Source: Archaeoglobus sp. JdFR-27 (GTDB lineage Archaea > Halobacteriota > Archaeoglobi > Archaeoglobales > Archaeoglobaceae). From it: DNA of 64,000 bases. The stretch spans positions 49,835 through 113,834 of the forward strand of contig MTMO01000012.1 of assembly GCA_002011235.1 (NCBI GenBank), in the 5' to 3' direction. The position numbers and the translations under genes were made by a program. The notes under the pieces were generated by a model, which was given only the letters and a program-made list of their open reading frames with translations, searched no databases and had not been told where the DNA came from. Shown here piece after piece: positions 44,533 through 54,048 of this stretch (position 1 is the stretch's first letter; each line of letters opens with the position of its first letter).

Positions 44533-45495
44533 ATGGAGACTGAAAGAGTTAGATTTGAGCCCAGAAAACTACCGAGTGTTCTTAGAAGTGAGGAGTTAAT
44601 CGACAAAGCTTTCAGAAGAGCTTCAAAAGTATCGGGTAGAGGAAGAAAGGAGAAGGCGATCAACAAGTTGTCAACTCTGTCAAACGTTTTCAGCGATTAT
44701 TTTAATCGGATAATCTCATCTCATCCAAGCTACCAAAATCTGCCCCCATTCTATAGAGAGATAATTGATACCATAGTAGGTATAGGAAAACTCAGGAAAA
44801 GCTTAGGAGCGCTTTCATGGGCAAACTCAGCAATTCAAAAGATCATTAACAAAGGGATGAGAGATGTTAAAGGGGGAAAAGATCCAGAAATTGTTTTAAG
44901 ATCTGTATACGGTAGAATATCTTCCATTGTCAACCAAATTAGCGATGAACTTGATTTTCTGATTGAGGCAAAGCAAAGGATGAGGGAGATTCCAACTCTC
45001 TCAGATGATCCCGTAGTTGTTGTTGCCGGGTATCCAAACGTTGGGAAATCAAGTTTCGTCGCCAATATTTCAACTGTTAAACCTGAAATTGCTAGCTATC
45101 CTTTCACAACAAAGAAAATATTTGTTGGAAGAGGGGAAATAGGGGGGAAAAGCTTTCAGCTCATCGACACACCTGGATTGCTTGATAGACCAATTCATAA
45201 GCGAAACCAGATAGAGAAAAAGGCAATTTTATGCCTGAAACATCTTGCAGACTGTATTGTGTACATAATAGACCCCACTGAAACCTGCGGTTACAGCATT
45301 AAAAATCAAATTTCCCTTCTCGAAGAGATCAAAAGGGAATTCAGCGTCCCTATCATCTCTGTATACAGCAAGTCAGATCTCCACAACCTTCGTGATAGAC
45401 CAGCTTTTTCCGTGGTAAACAAAGAGGGATTTGAGGAGATTAAATCTTTGATAGAGGAATGCCTTAAAAACAGGGAAAAAGCAAATAAGAACTAA
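44533..45495 (+). CDS. NOG1-type GTPase
   Basis: This 320-residue protein has the NOG1 N-terminal helical domain (about 1-155) and a GTPase domain with G1 GYPNVGKSSF, G3 DTPGLLDRP and G4 YSKSDL (SKxD in place of NKxD). It acts in large ribosomal subunit assembly in the cytoplasm. The length fits archaeal NOG1, which lacks the eukaryotic C-terminal extension. It is divergent from the HTH-CBS regulator. Confidence 0.93.
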   Translation: METERVRFEPRKLPSVLRSEELIDKAFRRASKVSGRGRKEKAINKLSTLSNVFSDYFNRIISSHPSYQNLPPFYREIIDTIVGIGKLRKSLGALSWANSAIQKIINKGMRDVKGGKDPEIVLRSVYGRISSIVNQISDELDFLIEAKQRMREIPTLSDDPVVVVAGYPNVGKSSFVANISTVKPEIASYPFTTKKIFVGRGEIGGKSFQLIDTPGLLDRPIHKRNQIEKKAILCLKHLADCIVYIIDPTETCGYSIKNQISLLEEIKREFSVPIISVYSKSDLHNLRDRPAFSVVNKEGFEEIKSLIEECLKNREKANKN

Positions 45496-45518
45496 ACTGA
45501 AGTTTGATAAAATCAAAA

Positions 45519-45558
45519 CATCTAAACATCTAAATATCTAAATATCTAAACATCTAAT
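45519..45558. repeat. 8-bp tandem repeat between convergent genes
   Basis: CATCTAAA, CATCTAAA, TATCTAAA, TATCTAAA and CATCTAAT follow each other without gaps between the NOG1 and presenilin stop codons. Confidence 0.95.
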
Positions 45559-45568
45559 ATACTTAAAT

Positions 45569-46390
45569 TCAACTAAAAAATAAAAGGTAAGACATGTAAC
45601 CAGTTATAACTCCTGCATTAAGAAATGGAAGGCCAGGATGTGCCCCTTCTCTGTTCTCAACTATATAAATCAGAAAAAACAATCCCAGAATGCCACCTAT
45701 GAGGGTTAAGAATGATGATAGCTTAATGAAACCGATATATGGAGAATCCGTGAATACTTGAGCTGATACAACCAGAATGTTGGGTATCACTACATCTCCA
45801 ACACCCATAAAGACGGCCTTGTCTTTCGATTTCTCAAGGTTCTTCAGTTTGAAGGAGCGGGAAAATGGGATTATGAAAAGCATAGGTAGTTTCATTTTGG
45901 TAATCGAATCAGCAAGATCAACCATGTGGCCAGTTTTGTATACGGAAATGAAGTCGTAAATTGCCAACGCGATAAGAAGGACTATGACTGGAAAAGGGGA
46001 AAGACTTATGCCAAAAATCGAGGTAACTCCTGCTGCAAGGAGTAAAGCTGTAAGATCTATAACAAACCAATTAGGCCTTGTTATGAGCAAAAGGAGGAGT
46101 GCCACGGAAAGAACAGCAGAAAAAATTCCTAAGAATGGATAAAGGACGTAATACATCGATATGAAAATCAAGAGATACATCAACCACTGGATTAGACTTT
46201 GTTTGAATTTTGCAACGACTAGTATAAAGGCAGTAAAGACTAGAATGATTGCAAAATAGTATACAGAGTTCATAACATCCCCTGGATCACTGAATGCCTG
46301 CATTCCAGCTTTTTTGTAATCTGGGGATGCTGCTAAAGCTAGTATTACAGTCAAGAGATAAACAAGGATGAGCAAGTATCTGGCTTTCAA
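45569..46390 (-). CDS. Presenilin-like intramembrane aspartyl protease
   Basis: This 273-residue protein has about nine hydrophobic helices and both catalytic motifs of the presenilin/SPP superfamily: YD in AIYDFISVYKTGHM (about residue 145) and GxGD in FMGVGDVVIPNI (about 197). The usual PAL motif near the C-terminus appears as HPGLPFLNAG, with Gly replacing Ala. It should cleave membrane-spanning peptides within the lipid bilayer. AAAGGTGAG precedes the ATG. Archaeal targets are unknown. Confidence 0.9.
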   Translation of the reverse strand: MKARYLLILVYLLTVILALAASPDYKKAGMQAFSDPGDVMNSVYYFAIILVFTAFILVVAKFKQSLIQWLMYLLIFISMYYVLYPFLGIFSAVLSVALLLLLITRPNWFVIDLTALLLAAGVTSIFGISLSPFPVIVLLIALAIYDFISVYKTGHMVDLADSITKMKLPMLFIIPFSRSFKLKNLEKSKDKAVFMGVGDVVIPNILVVSAQVFTDSPYIGFIKLSSFLTLIGGILGLFFLIYIVENREGAHPGLPFLNAGVITGYMSYLLFFS

Positions 46391-46555
46391 TATCTCACCT
46401 TTTTAATTTAAACGGCTTTAAACACTGTTTCGAATGACTATAAAAACTTTCTTGAATGATCAGATCATGACATTTAATCACTTCCCATTTAATCACTTTC
46501 ACGCCACCCGAATCCCTTAAATCTTTTATCTGCATTCCTAATTCAGGTGATTCCG

Positions 46556-46732
46556 ATGCAAGGGTTGCAAGGTATGCATGATGTGCAAAGCACACAAATC
46601 GTAAAAATCGAATGGGCAGATGAACTTGAATCTGAAATGTCCGAATTCTTCCAAGAGTTGGTGAAGAGAGCAAGAATTTTTGGCATCCGCGAAGCCAACC
46701 AAACGGAGACGACGGAGATTATTGAAGGATAA
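46556..46732 (+). CDS. Small acidic protein of unknown function
   Basis: A 58-residue frame starts at the ATG at 46556, preceded by CAGGTGATTCCG, whose GGTGAT is a good ribosome-binding motif; the in-frame GTG at 46547 is part of that motif. The protein is acidic and probably helical (ADELESEMSEFFQELVKRAR). I do not recognise it. It is a single gene divergent from the presenilin gene. Confidence 0.55.
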   Translation: MQGLQGMHDVQSTQIVKIEWADELESEMSEFFQELVKRARIFGIREANQTETTEIIEG

Positions 46733-46822
46733 ATAAAATCTAAAAAACGTAAAAAATACAGGGTTCTGGGTAGAGTTCCGATTAGAAAGCGAATAAGCCC
46801 CAGAAATCGTGTTTGATCTGCC

Positions 46823-48661
46823 TTAATACTTCACATAAATTTTTTTACCCCTCATTAAAGCTAGCTTTATCGCCTTTCCCTGATCTTTATCTTTTCTAAT
46901 CCTAATCACACCCTTTCTTCCGACTGAGGCTGTAGTTATGTAATCATTTTCAGCAAAGACGTCCACTTCTCTTCCTTCAAGTCCAGGAGCGTAGAGTATC
47001 CATTGTTTCCCGCTCTCACCAACTTCAACTTCCATAATCTTTCCTTTCCTTTTTTCCTTGAGAGGTTGAACATCAATGCTGATCTTGACTTCATCTTCAA
47101 TTCTACGGATGTTCCTACCCCTTCTCCCGACAAGGAAGGAGATCTGATCTTCAGGAACCCTTACAATTGCTTTTCTATCACTGAGAACATCAACTTCATA
47201 ATCTGTAACAAGCTCCGACAGGATTGACTCTAGTATTGCCTTGATCTCATCAGGATCTCTTTCCCCAATTAAAGGCATCACCACAACCTGCTCACCATAG
47301 GTGTAGATTTCATACTCCACTCTCTTTGTGTTGAAATCGTGGACATCTATAACTGGCCTTGCAAGATCCGCTTCGGTCATGCCTGAGGGAACTTTAACCG
47401 TGAATTTCAGCTCATAAACCTTCACGATCCTTCCGGCGTCGATGAAGATCACTGTATCAACGACTTGCGGAATCACACCAAGATCGACTCTTCCAACCAT
47501 TCTTTGGATCGCATCTATGGCTCTTGTCGCATGGGTAACGCCGATCATTCCCACGCCAGCCAACCTCATATCAGCGAAGGTCTGAAAGTCAGACGTTTTC
47601 CTCAGTTCATCGTAGATCGTGTAGTCAGGCCTTACAAGGAGTAAGATGTCGGCCGTGAGTGACATGTCTCCCTCAAGGGGGGCATACTGGGTTATCTCAT
47701 CTCTGACCATAAGATCTCTTGGGCTCTCCATCGTCTTAACCATGTATCCATTTTCCATAAGGAAATCTGCGATGCTGGCTGCAAAAGTGGATTTACCCGC
47801 TCCTGGAGGGCCGGCTATTAATATTCCCCTCTGTTTCTCGATAAATCTCCTTTTAAGCTCCTCGCTAACACCGTATTCGTTAATCGATACCTTCGCAACT
47901 GGTCTTACTGCAGTTATTTCCATCTTATCGGCGAAAGGTCTTTCGGCTATGGCAATCCTGAGATCTCTAAGCTGCACAACGGTTGCACCATGTCTCTCTA
48001 TCTCAATGCTACTGTCATCATCCTGCCTAGCTGCCTCAAGAACCTCATGGGCAATTTCTCTTAACTCTTCCACAGTCATGGGCTTATCTCCCAATTTAAC
48101 AAGCTTCAGATTGCCTATTCTACCTTTTTTTGCAAATGGTGGGTTTCCTTCTCTAAGATGGACGCTTGCAGTATCTGGTGTGAAAAAAGATGTTATTTTC
48201 GTTTCTTCCGGCCTGATTCTTTCTTGCTTTAAGAGAATCGAATCTATACCTTTAGCCAGTGATACGAGATGCTGAACACGATCACACGTGATTAGGGTTG
48301 CATTTTCTGCCTCAGCTATCTTCCTAATCATGTCATCAATAGCTCCTCCTCTCGATAGCTTGATGTCCTCAAGCTTGGGTCTTTCACCCGCAAATTTGAT
48401 CTCGATGTTTCTCTCTTTTGCCATCTTTCTCAACTTTGAAATTTCTTCAAGCCCTTGATAACCACTCATCTTTCCGAAGTTTGCCTGTGCTTCAAGCTCC
48501 GCTACAGCAGGCTCAGGTATAATTATCTTCCCATTGAAATCTTTAGCCGATTCGAAAAACTTAGATAACCTCCCATCGATTAACGCGCTTGTGTCCACAA
48601 CTATTTTCTCTTTTCCAGCAATTTCTAAGTAAAAATCATAGTCCATCGCCTTCACCCCCAT
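46823..48661 (-). CDS. PINc domain-KH domain ATPase
   Basis: This 612-residue archaeal protein combines an N-terminal PIN nuclease domain ([11 protein letters not shown] near residue 20, acidic residues near 65 and 135), a type II/IV secretion-like ATPase core with Walker [12 protein letters not shown] (about 289), and a KH RNA-binding segment near residue 525 ([17 protein letters not shown]). The architecture is conserved across Euryarchaeota and suggests RNA processing or turnover; its exact substrate is unknown. Its start overlaps the hisI end by 10 bases. Confidence 0.92.
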   Translation of the reverse strand: MGVKAMDYDFYLEIAGKEKIVVDTSALIDGRLSKFFESAKDFNGKIIIPEPAVAELEAQANFGKMSGYQGLEEISKLRKMAKERNIEIKFAGERPKLEDIKLSRGGAIDDMIRKIAEAENATLITCDRVQHLVSLAKGIDSILLKQERIRPEETKITSFFTPDTASVHLREGNPPFAKKGRIGNLKLVKLGDKPMTVEELREIAHEVLEAARQDDDSSIEIERHGATVVQLRDLRIAIAERPFADKMEITAVRPVAKVSINEYGVSEELKRRFIEKQRGILIAGPPGAGKSTFAASIADFLMENGYMVKTMESPRDLMVRDEITQYAPLEGDMSLTADILLLVRPDYTIYDELRKTSDFQTFADMRLAGVGMIGVTHATRAIDAIQRMVGRVDLGVIPQVVDTVIFIDAGRIVKVYELKFTVKVPSGMTEADLARPVIDVHDFNTKRVEYEIYTYGEQVVVMPLIGERDPDEIKAILESILSELVTDYEVDVLSDRKAIVRVPEDQISFLVGRRGRNIRRIEDEVKISIDVQPLKEKRKGKIMEVEVGESGKQWILYAPGLEGREVDVFAENDYITTASVGRKGVIRIRKDKDQGKAIKLALMRGKKIYVKY

Positions 48662-48993
48662 AAAACTCTATAAAAACAGGTTCTTTTTCCAGTGTGGCAA
48701 GCGTTACCCTTCTGATTCACCAAATAGATTAGAGCATCTCCATCACAGTCAATGAAGATTGACAGAACTCTCTGTGTGTTTCCAGAGGTTTCCCCTTTCT
48801 TCCACAAACAGTTTCTACTCCTACTCCAGTAGTGGGCGTATCCAGTCTCTATCGTTTTCCTTATCGCTTGTTCATTCGCATAGGCAAGCATGAGTACTTC
48901 TTTAGTTTCCGCATCCTGAGCTATTACGGGGACAAGATCTTTTTCGTTAAACTTGATCTCAATGTCAACATCAACCATCGAACCCTCATCCAC
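48652..48993 (-). CDS. hisI: Phosphoribosyl-AMP cyclohydrolase
   Basis: This 113-residue enzyme opens the purine ring of PR-AMP in histidine synthesis. [20 protein letters not shown] at the start, [21 protein letters not shown], the DCDGDAL metal motif and [12 protein letters not shown] are complete. It lacks the HisE domain, as usual in archaea. It precedes and overlaps the PINc ATPase gene; other his genes are not in the window. Confidence 0.95.
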   Translation of the reverse strand: MDEGSMVDVDIEIKFNEKDLVPVIAQDAETKEVLMLAYANEQAIRKTIETGYAHYWSRSRNCLWKKGETSGNTQRVLSIFIDCDGDALIYLVNQKGNACHTGKRTCFYRVLWG

Positions 48994-49165
48994 AAGAAGC
49001 TTTATAAATGCTGTGTAGCTTAACTAAAAATTTGGATTAATTTGATAAAAATTAACCAATAGTCAGCAAGAAATTCCCAATCTTTAGATACTATCGATAA
49101 TTCTCCTGTTTTTAAAGATTTTTCCTCAATCTGGGAGGATACCTCCGTTTGGTAGATGAAGAGGG

Positions 49166-49405
49166 TTACCTGAGCACTTCCGCAACTTTCTTTACCACTA
49201 TCACAAAGAAAACAAAGAGCAGAAAGTATATAGCAGGCTTCAATCCTTGTTTTGTTTCAGGTTTTATAAAATTGCCAGCTACCTCTGCAACAACCAAAAG
49301 ACCGATGAGTAACAGCGTTACATAAACATCAACGGTCTTCACTAGGAGAGAGCAGATAAAAACCCATATCGCCAAGGCTAAGACTACTGCATCATCTACA
49401 TCCAT
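49166..49405 (-). CDS. Small membrane protein, partner of the MoxR-cluster flank
   Basis: This 79-residue protein consists of about three membrane helices with short charged loops. I do not recognise it. Its ATG overlaps the end of the 248-residue membrane gene by 10 bases, so the two are translated as a pair. That pair is divergent from the DUF4129-DUF4350-MoxR-DUF58 operon and seems to share its promoter element. Confidence 0.65.
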   Translation of the reverse strand: MDVDDAVVLALAIWVFICSLLVKTVDVYVTLLLIGLLVVAEVAGNFIKPETKQGLKPAIYFLLFVFFVIVVKKVAEVLR

Positions 49406-50142
49406 TCGTTGACCCCTCCAATTCTCCTTGCAGAGATCTCAATAAGTCCATTTTCAAATTTGAATTCATCTACCACTATTAGCTCTTGCAAGCTCTTTGC
49501 AATTGATAATAGTACAGAACTGCATATGGGACAAGCGATCTGCTCACAGGTTTTGGAGCACATGCTTGCTTTTACACCATTCAAATACACAATTATTCTA
49601 TCTTCACTCTCTTCAATTGTTATAGAGTCTGCTAAACCAAGCGACCTCAAAACAGCCGATGCATTCTCAACAGCATGCAACCCAGCGTTCGTAAAATCCA
49701 ATTCAGAGTAGCTCTCATACATTTTCACCAATTCCTTTCCAAGAGGGGTTAAAAGTAAACCCATCTCTTTCTCTCTGCTGAGATCTGTAATAAATATCGT
49801 ACTTTTATCGAGCTTAGCCAAGTCGATATCGAAATCATTGTGTAGCGGTATGAAAACTCCACCCTCTGGCAGGTTGCTGTATGGTGGAATGTAAACTGCC
49901 TCGTTCTTTAACTCCAGTACCTCAACGAGTTTTCTGCTGAGATCGGTATACGGCAAAGTTACAGCCTTAAAAGCATCATACTTTATGTAATCTGAAGTAG
50001 AAAACGTTAGCACAACAACCCCCAAAAAAACTCCACCTATTCCAGCGTTTATCATACTCTGGTTTCCATCTATTGCGCCTTTGAATGTAAGTACTGCGCC
50101 AATTGAAATCAATACAGCTCCAGCAATACGCTTGATCTTCAT
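49396..50142 (-). CDS. Membrane protein with a cysteine-bearing soluble domain
   Basis: I place the start at the ATG at 50142 (248 residues), about 27 bases from the TATA element at 50165-50176, rather than at 50178 which lies on that element. Two N-terminal membrane helices (about 5-50) precede a mixed soluble domain with CSKTCEQIACPIC near residue 205, a likely metal or redox site. I do not recognise the family. The arrangement with the small membrane protein and divergent MoxR operon suggests a joint function. Confidence 0.65.
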   Translation of the reverse strand: MKIKRIAGAVLISIGAVLTFKGAIDGNQSMINAGIGGVFLGVVVLTFSTSDYIKYDAFKAVTLPYTDLSRKLVEVLELKNEAVYIPPYSNLPEGGVFIPLHNDFDIDLAKLDKSTIFITDLSREKEMGLLLTPLGKELVKMYESYSELDFTNAGLHAVENASAVLRSLGLADSITIEESEDRIIVYLNGVKASMCSKTCEQIACPICSSVLLSIAKSLQELIVVDEFKFENGLIEISARRIGGVNEWM

Positions 50143-50164
50143 CGTATTTATTAAAACCGTCAAA

Positions 50165-50176
50165 GCTTTAAATATC
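50165..50176. promoter_or_regulatory. Palindromic TATA element serving two leaderless divergent genes
   Basis: GCTTTAAATATC has a TTTAAA core that reads as a TATA box on both strands. The plus ATG lies at 50197 and the favoured minus ATG at 50142, each about 27 bases from the centre. That is the archaeal TATA-to-start distance, so both genes would be leaderless. Confidence 0.5.
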
Positions 50177-50196
50177 ATTTGGCTTAGTCATAACCA

Positions 50197-52131
50197 ATGC
50201 GAAAAGTTCTGGTTTTAATCCTACTTGTTCTCCTTATTTATCCAGTTAACGGAGTCAGACACGAGATTTACTCTAAAGCCAGCTCAAGCGATGAAGGCAT
50301 CTACTTATACTTCTCGGAACTGCTTAAAGGTGCTGGGAAATGTCTGGACAAGTTCTTGGATGAAAATACAAGTGCTGTAAATCTTTCTATCTCACTTTAT
50401 CATAAGGTTAAGCTTACTGAGGAAGAGAGCAGGTTTTACACGGCTAAAGGAGTCAAAAGCAACACATCGATGGTGGTAAAACCATTTCTCTTACAATCAA
50501 GCGGGATTAAAAGACTAACTAAATCTCAATCAATTTTTTTGGAGAATTTCAAGCTCCTTCGTGAGAATAAGAACAATTATTCCGCTTACGTAAGTGCGAG
50601 AATGGCTGTAATGAACATGAAACTGGCAGCGGATGAAATAAACAATTCTATAAACGAGATTGAACAGATTGAGCTGTGGAATGGAACATCAAAACTCTAC
50701 TTCGATGTTTCAGAGCTTAAATCCAAGCTTAAAGACGTTTATGATCTAATAGCATATTATGAAAGCTTGCTAGCTGGATTTGAATTGGAAAGCCCTATAA
50801 GGGAAAGCCTTATAATAGCTGTTTCAGATGACCATCCGTTTCTGTATCAAGAGATAACGATATACGTGTATGCTAAAAATGTCACACCAACCTTCCTCTT
50901 CATCGATAACGCTAAATACGAAATAAAAGAAGTTAATAAACACAGCTTTGGGGTGCTTGGCGAACATATAATTTATGCTGAGGGAATAAGCAACGGTGAG
51001 GTCATAAAATCCAACATTGTGAGGGTCTATGTGAGCAAAATACCGACGTATCTCGTTCTGTCATCAAAATCTGTAGCATTTTTGAAGGAAAAGGTCGAGG
51101 TAACAGGTTTCTTAACCGATTATTATGGCAATCCATTACAGGCAAATGTAACAGTTAAAATCGATGATAAGGAAGCCGAACTGATGACACACAATGGATT
51201 TTTAAGCTTTAATGTTACAAAAACCTCTGAAGGCTTTATTAAAGTTTCAACTTTCTATGCTGGAAATGAAACCCATGAAGGTTCTAATGCGAGTATATCG
51301 ATTTTCTTCTCCCGATTTCCTACTTCGCTTTACATCGAAGCGGATAAAATACGGATCGGCGTTAATGAAACTGTAAACTTTACCGGTAAGGTTTATGGCG
51401 TAAACTATTCCATTCCGATCTATATGTTTGTTAATTCCACCTATGTAAAATCATCTAATGCGGTGGGAGAATTCAATTTCAGTTTAGAATTTTCAAAACC
51501 TGGAGAATACGTGGTGTTCGCATTCTTTCCAGGGGATTTGCTATATAAACCTGCAAAATCGAATGAAATTAAAATTATAGTTGAATCAGGTGTAGCTGAA
51601 GGTTTTGGCATTCAGGAAATGATAGAGATGGTGATGAACAAGATTTCAAATCTAATCTCAAATCTATATCATTTTCTTCTTATCATCGTCGTTGTGGTTG
51701 TTCTATTTCTCGTGTACGTGAAATCGAGGAGAAAGAGGATAGGATCAAAAACTGAGCTTGTAGAAGGAGTGGGAGGAGTAGAAGAAGTAGAAAAAGTGGA
51801 GGAACCGAAGCATGTAGAAGAACCGAAAGTAGATTGGGAAGAGGAAGGAGTAGAAAAAGCAGAAGAGGTTTCTGACGAATTTAAGCTTCCTAAAAGCGTT
51901 GAAGAGGCCTACAAAATACTTTTCAATACTCTCGTTAGCAAATATAATCTCAAAAAGAGCTTGACACCTAGAGAACTCCTCAAAACACTCAAAAATGAGC
52001 GTTTTTCCGAAATACTGAGGGTCGTTACAGAAATTCACGAGAAGGCAGTATACGGTAAGACTGTGCTTGGAGATGAGGAAAAGAATATTTACTTCAGATC
52101 TATTACCAGAATACTGGAGGAGGTAGAATGA
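50197..52131 (+). CDS. Secreted membrane protein with beta-sandwich repeats and DUF4129-like C-terminus
   Basis: This 644-residue protein has a signal peptide (about 1-19), a helical extracellular region, two or three Ig-like beta-sandwich repeats (about 200-475, with phrases such as YLVLSSKSVAFLKEKVEVTG), one membrane helix (about 497-522, HFLLIIVVVVVLFLVYV), a Glu/Val-rich linker and a cytoplasmic C-terminal domain (about 570-640, LTPRELLKTLKNERF) like DUF4129. DUF4129 typically accompanies MoxR and DUF58. It overlaps the next gene by four bases (ATGA). Confidence 0.78.
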   Translation: MRKVLVLILLVLLIYPVNGVRHEIYSKASSSDEGIYLYFSELLKGAGKCLDKFLDENTSAVNLSISLYHKVKLTEEESRFYTAKGVKSNTSMVVKPFLLQSSGIKRLTKSQSIFLENFKLLRENKNNYSAYVSARMAVMNMKLAADEINNSINEIEQIELWNGTSKLYFDVSELKSKLKDVYDLIAYYESLLAGFELESPIRESLIIAVSDDHPFLYQEITIYVYAKNVTPTFLFIDNAKYEIKEVNKHSFGVLGEHIIYAEGISNGEVIKSNIVRVYVSKIPTYLVLSSKSVAFLKEKVEVTGFLTDYYGNPLQANVTVKIDDKEAELMTHNGFLSFNVTKTSEGFIKVSTFYAGNETHEGSNASISIFFSRFPTSLYIEADKIRIGVNETVNFTGKVYGVNYSIPIYMFVNSTYVKSSNAVGEFNFSLEFSKPGEYVVFAFFPGDLLYKPAKSNEIKIIVESGVAEGFGIQEMIEMVMNKISNLISNLYHFLLIIVVVVVLFLVYVKSRRKRIGSKTELVEGVGGVEEVEKVEEPKHVEEPKVDWEEEGVEKAEEVSDEFKLPKSVEEAYKILFNTLVSKYNLKKSLTPRELLKTLKNERFSEILRVVTEIHEKAVYGKTVLGDEEKNIYFRSITRILEEVE

Positions 52132-53162
52132 GGATCTTCTATGCCTTTCTCGTTTTCGTTGGCATAATTTCTCTCGTTCTCCCACTTGCCGTTCCTATAA
52201 TAAAAACCTCAGCGGAGTTTAGCATGTTCAACCCCAAATGGGATGGCTCCTCTGAACTTGCAAAGCTCTTAGCTGAAAGGGGGGAAGTTGTGCCTGTAAT
52301 GTATCCCTATAATTCCGTGAGGTTGGGCAAGCTTGATGGGGTGCTGGTAGTCATTGGACCCGATGTGGACTTTTCAACACTTGAGGCTGGAGAAGTAAAA
52401 GAATTTCTTGAAAACGGTGGAACCCTTTTCATAGCTGATGATTTTGGTACAGCCAACAGTCTTCTGGAAAAATTGGGCGTGGAGACAAGATTTTCTATAC
52501 GACCTTTGAAGGATATATTTTACAGCAAGAGAGCTGAGTTTCCGGTCGTGGTTAGAATAGAAGATCCGGAACTTGCTGCCGGTGTTGAAAAAATCACACT
52601 CAATGTTCCTTCAGTTATAACAGGTGGGGAGGGGGAGGTGTTCTCAAGCAAAGTCAGTATCGTTGGAGGAAGTATGAAAAGCTATCCCATTCTTGCCGAG
52701 CTGAAATATGGGAAGGGCAGAATAGTCATGCTTTCGGATCCAAGCATATTGATAAACGACATGTTTGGGGAGAACAGGCGGTTCATAGTAAATCTCGTTA
52801 GATCTCTCGGCAATACATTCTTCTTCGATGAAACACATCATTCGGATTTCAATCCGTATTCAGTTGCAACGATCTACCTACACAGAGAACTCGATAGAGA
52901 GAAGGCTTTCCAGGTTTTTGTTGCAGTTGCAGCTTTAGCTATTTTTGCTGAAAGCAGAAGTGCCGGGAAAATCTTACAGAAAATCGCAAGAATACTCGCT
53001 AAAATACTCTCCAAAAGGGAAGAAAATATATTTGAAGGTTTACCAGATTGGGTTGATAAGCAAATCCTTGAAAAAATAGTCAACGAAATAAAGACGGGAT
53101 CAAAACTTGGTGATAATTATGGACGGCAGGGTGTTTATAGAAAAGTTGAAAAAAGAAGTTAA
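52128..53162 (+). CDS. DUF4350-type membrane-anchored protein
   Basis: This 344-residue protein starts with a membrane anchor (about 4-24), then an alpha/beta domain with LDGVLVVIGPDVDFS and ENGGTLFIADDFG that fits DUF4350, a family related to glutamine-amidotransferase-like folds. A second hydrophobic segment lies near residue 265. It overlaps DUF4129 upstream by ATGA and the MoxR gene by 44 bases downstream, so the operon is translationally coupled. The function is not known. Confidence 0.8.
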   Translation: MRIFYAFLVFVGIISLVLPLAVPIIKTSAEFSMFNPKWDGSSELAKLLAERGEVVPVMYPYNSVRLGKLDGVLVVIGPDVDFSTLEAGEVKEFLENGGTLFIADDFGTANSLLEKLGVETRFSIRPLKDIFYSKRAEFPVVVRIEDPELAAGVEKITLNVPSVITGGEGEVFSSKVSIVGGSMKSYPILAELKYGKGRIVMLSDPSILINDMFGENRRFIVNLVRSLGNTFFFDETHHSDFNPYSVATIYLHRELDREKAFQVFVAVAALAIFAESRSAGKILQKIARILAKILSKREENIFEGLPDWVDKQILEKIVNEIKTGSKLGDNYGRQGVYRKVEKRS

Positions 53163-54048
53163 CAAGGCTGTTGTTGGAAAAGAAGACGTGATAGAACTGC
53201 TGGCAGTAGCTTTGTTATTTAGAGGACACGTTTTACTGGAAGGAGTACCGGGGGTGGCAAAAACTACGATTGCCAAGGCATTTGCCAATGCCATAGGTTT
53301 ATCATTCTCGAGAATTCAGTTGACTCCTGATTTAATGCCCGCCGATATTATAGGGAGTGTAATTTATGACCAAAAAAGCTCGGAATTCAAGGTTAGAAAG
53401 GGTCCGGTTTTCGCCAATGTCGTTCTGGCAGACGAGATAAACCGTGCAACCCCGAAAACCCAGTCAGCGTTGCTTGAGGCCATGCAGGAGGAGCAGGTTA
53501 CGATAGAGGGAGAGACCTATCCCTTACCAAAGCCCTTCCTCGTGATAGCCACGATGAATCCTATTGAGTATGAGGGTGTTTATAATCTGCCCGAAGCTCA
53601 GCTCGATAGATTCATGATGAAAGTTCAAGTGAGATATCCTGACAAGGATGAGGAATTGCTCCTTCTTAAGAGGAAGGAAGAAGGAGAATTCAATACCGTT
53701 GGGAAGATAATAGATGCTAAGGATGTTTTTTCGCTGATTGACGGAGCGAACAAGGTTAAAGCGAGTGAGGCAATCTTGAACTACATATATGAGATCTCAC
53801 TGAGGACGAGGACAGATGAAAGGGTTTTGCTCGGTGCAAGTCCAAGGGCCTCGGAACATCTGCTGTTTGCATCAAAAGCCCTTGCATTCTTAAGGGGGAG
53901 AGACTATATAATTCCGGATGATATAAAGGAGATCGCCGTATATATTCTGGCTCACAGAATAAAGATAAAAGCTGAGTATGAGATAGACGGTTTGAAGACA
54001 TGGGATCTGGTTAGGGAAATTCTTGACGAAGTTGAGGTTCCGAAATGA
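53119..54048 (+). CDS. MoxR-family AAA+ ATPase
   Basis: This ATPase of about 309 residues has Walker A LEGVPGVAKTTIAKAF, Walker B VLADEINRATPKTQSALLEAMQE and sensor 1 VIATMNPIEYEG, which are diagnostic of MoxR. MoxR proteins act as chaperone-like partners of VWA/DUF58 proteins. The frame is open from a TTG at 53107; the ATG at 53119 is the likely start. It overlaps DUF4350 upstream and DUF58 downstream by four bases. Confidence 0.94.
   Translation: MDGRVFIEKLKKEVNKAVVGKEDVIELLAVALLFRGHVLLEGVPGVAKTTIAKAFANAIGLSFSRIQLTPDLMPADIIGSVIYDQKSSEFKVRKGPVFANVVLADEINRATPKTQSALLEAMQEEQVTIEGETYPLPKPFLVIATMNPIEYEGVYNLPEAQLDRFMMKVQVRYPDKDEELLLLKRKEEGEFNTVGKIIDAKDVFSLIDGANKVKASEAILNYIYEISLRTRTDERVLLGASPRASEHLLFASKALAFLRGRDYIIPDDIKEIAVYILAHRIKIKAEYEIDGLKTWDLVREILDEVEVPK

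Noticed and set aside
47646..48275. 209-codon plus-strand open frame
   Set aside because: It lies entirely antisense to the PINc-KH ATPase, is Ser/Leu-rich in the way antisense frames are, and has no initiation signals.
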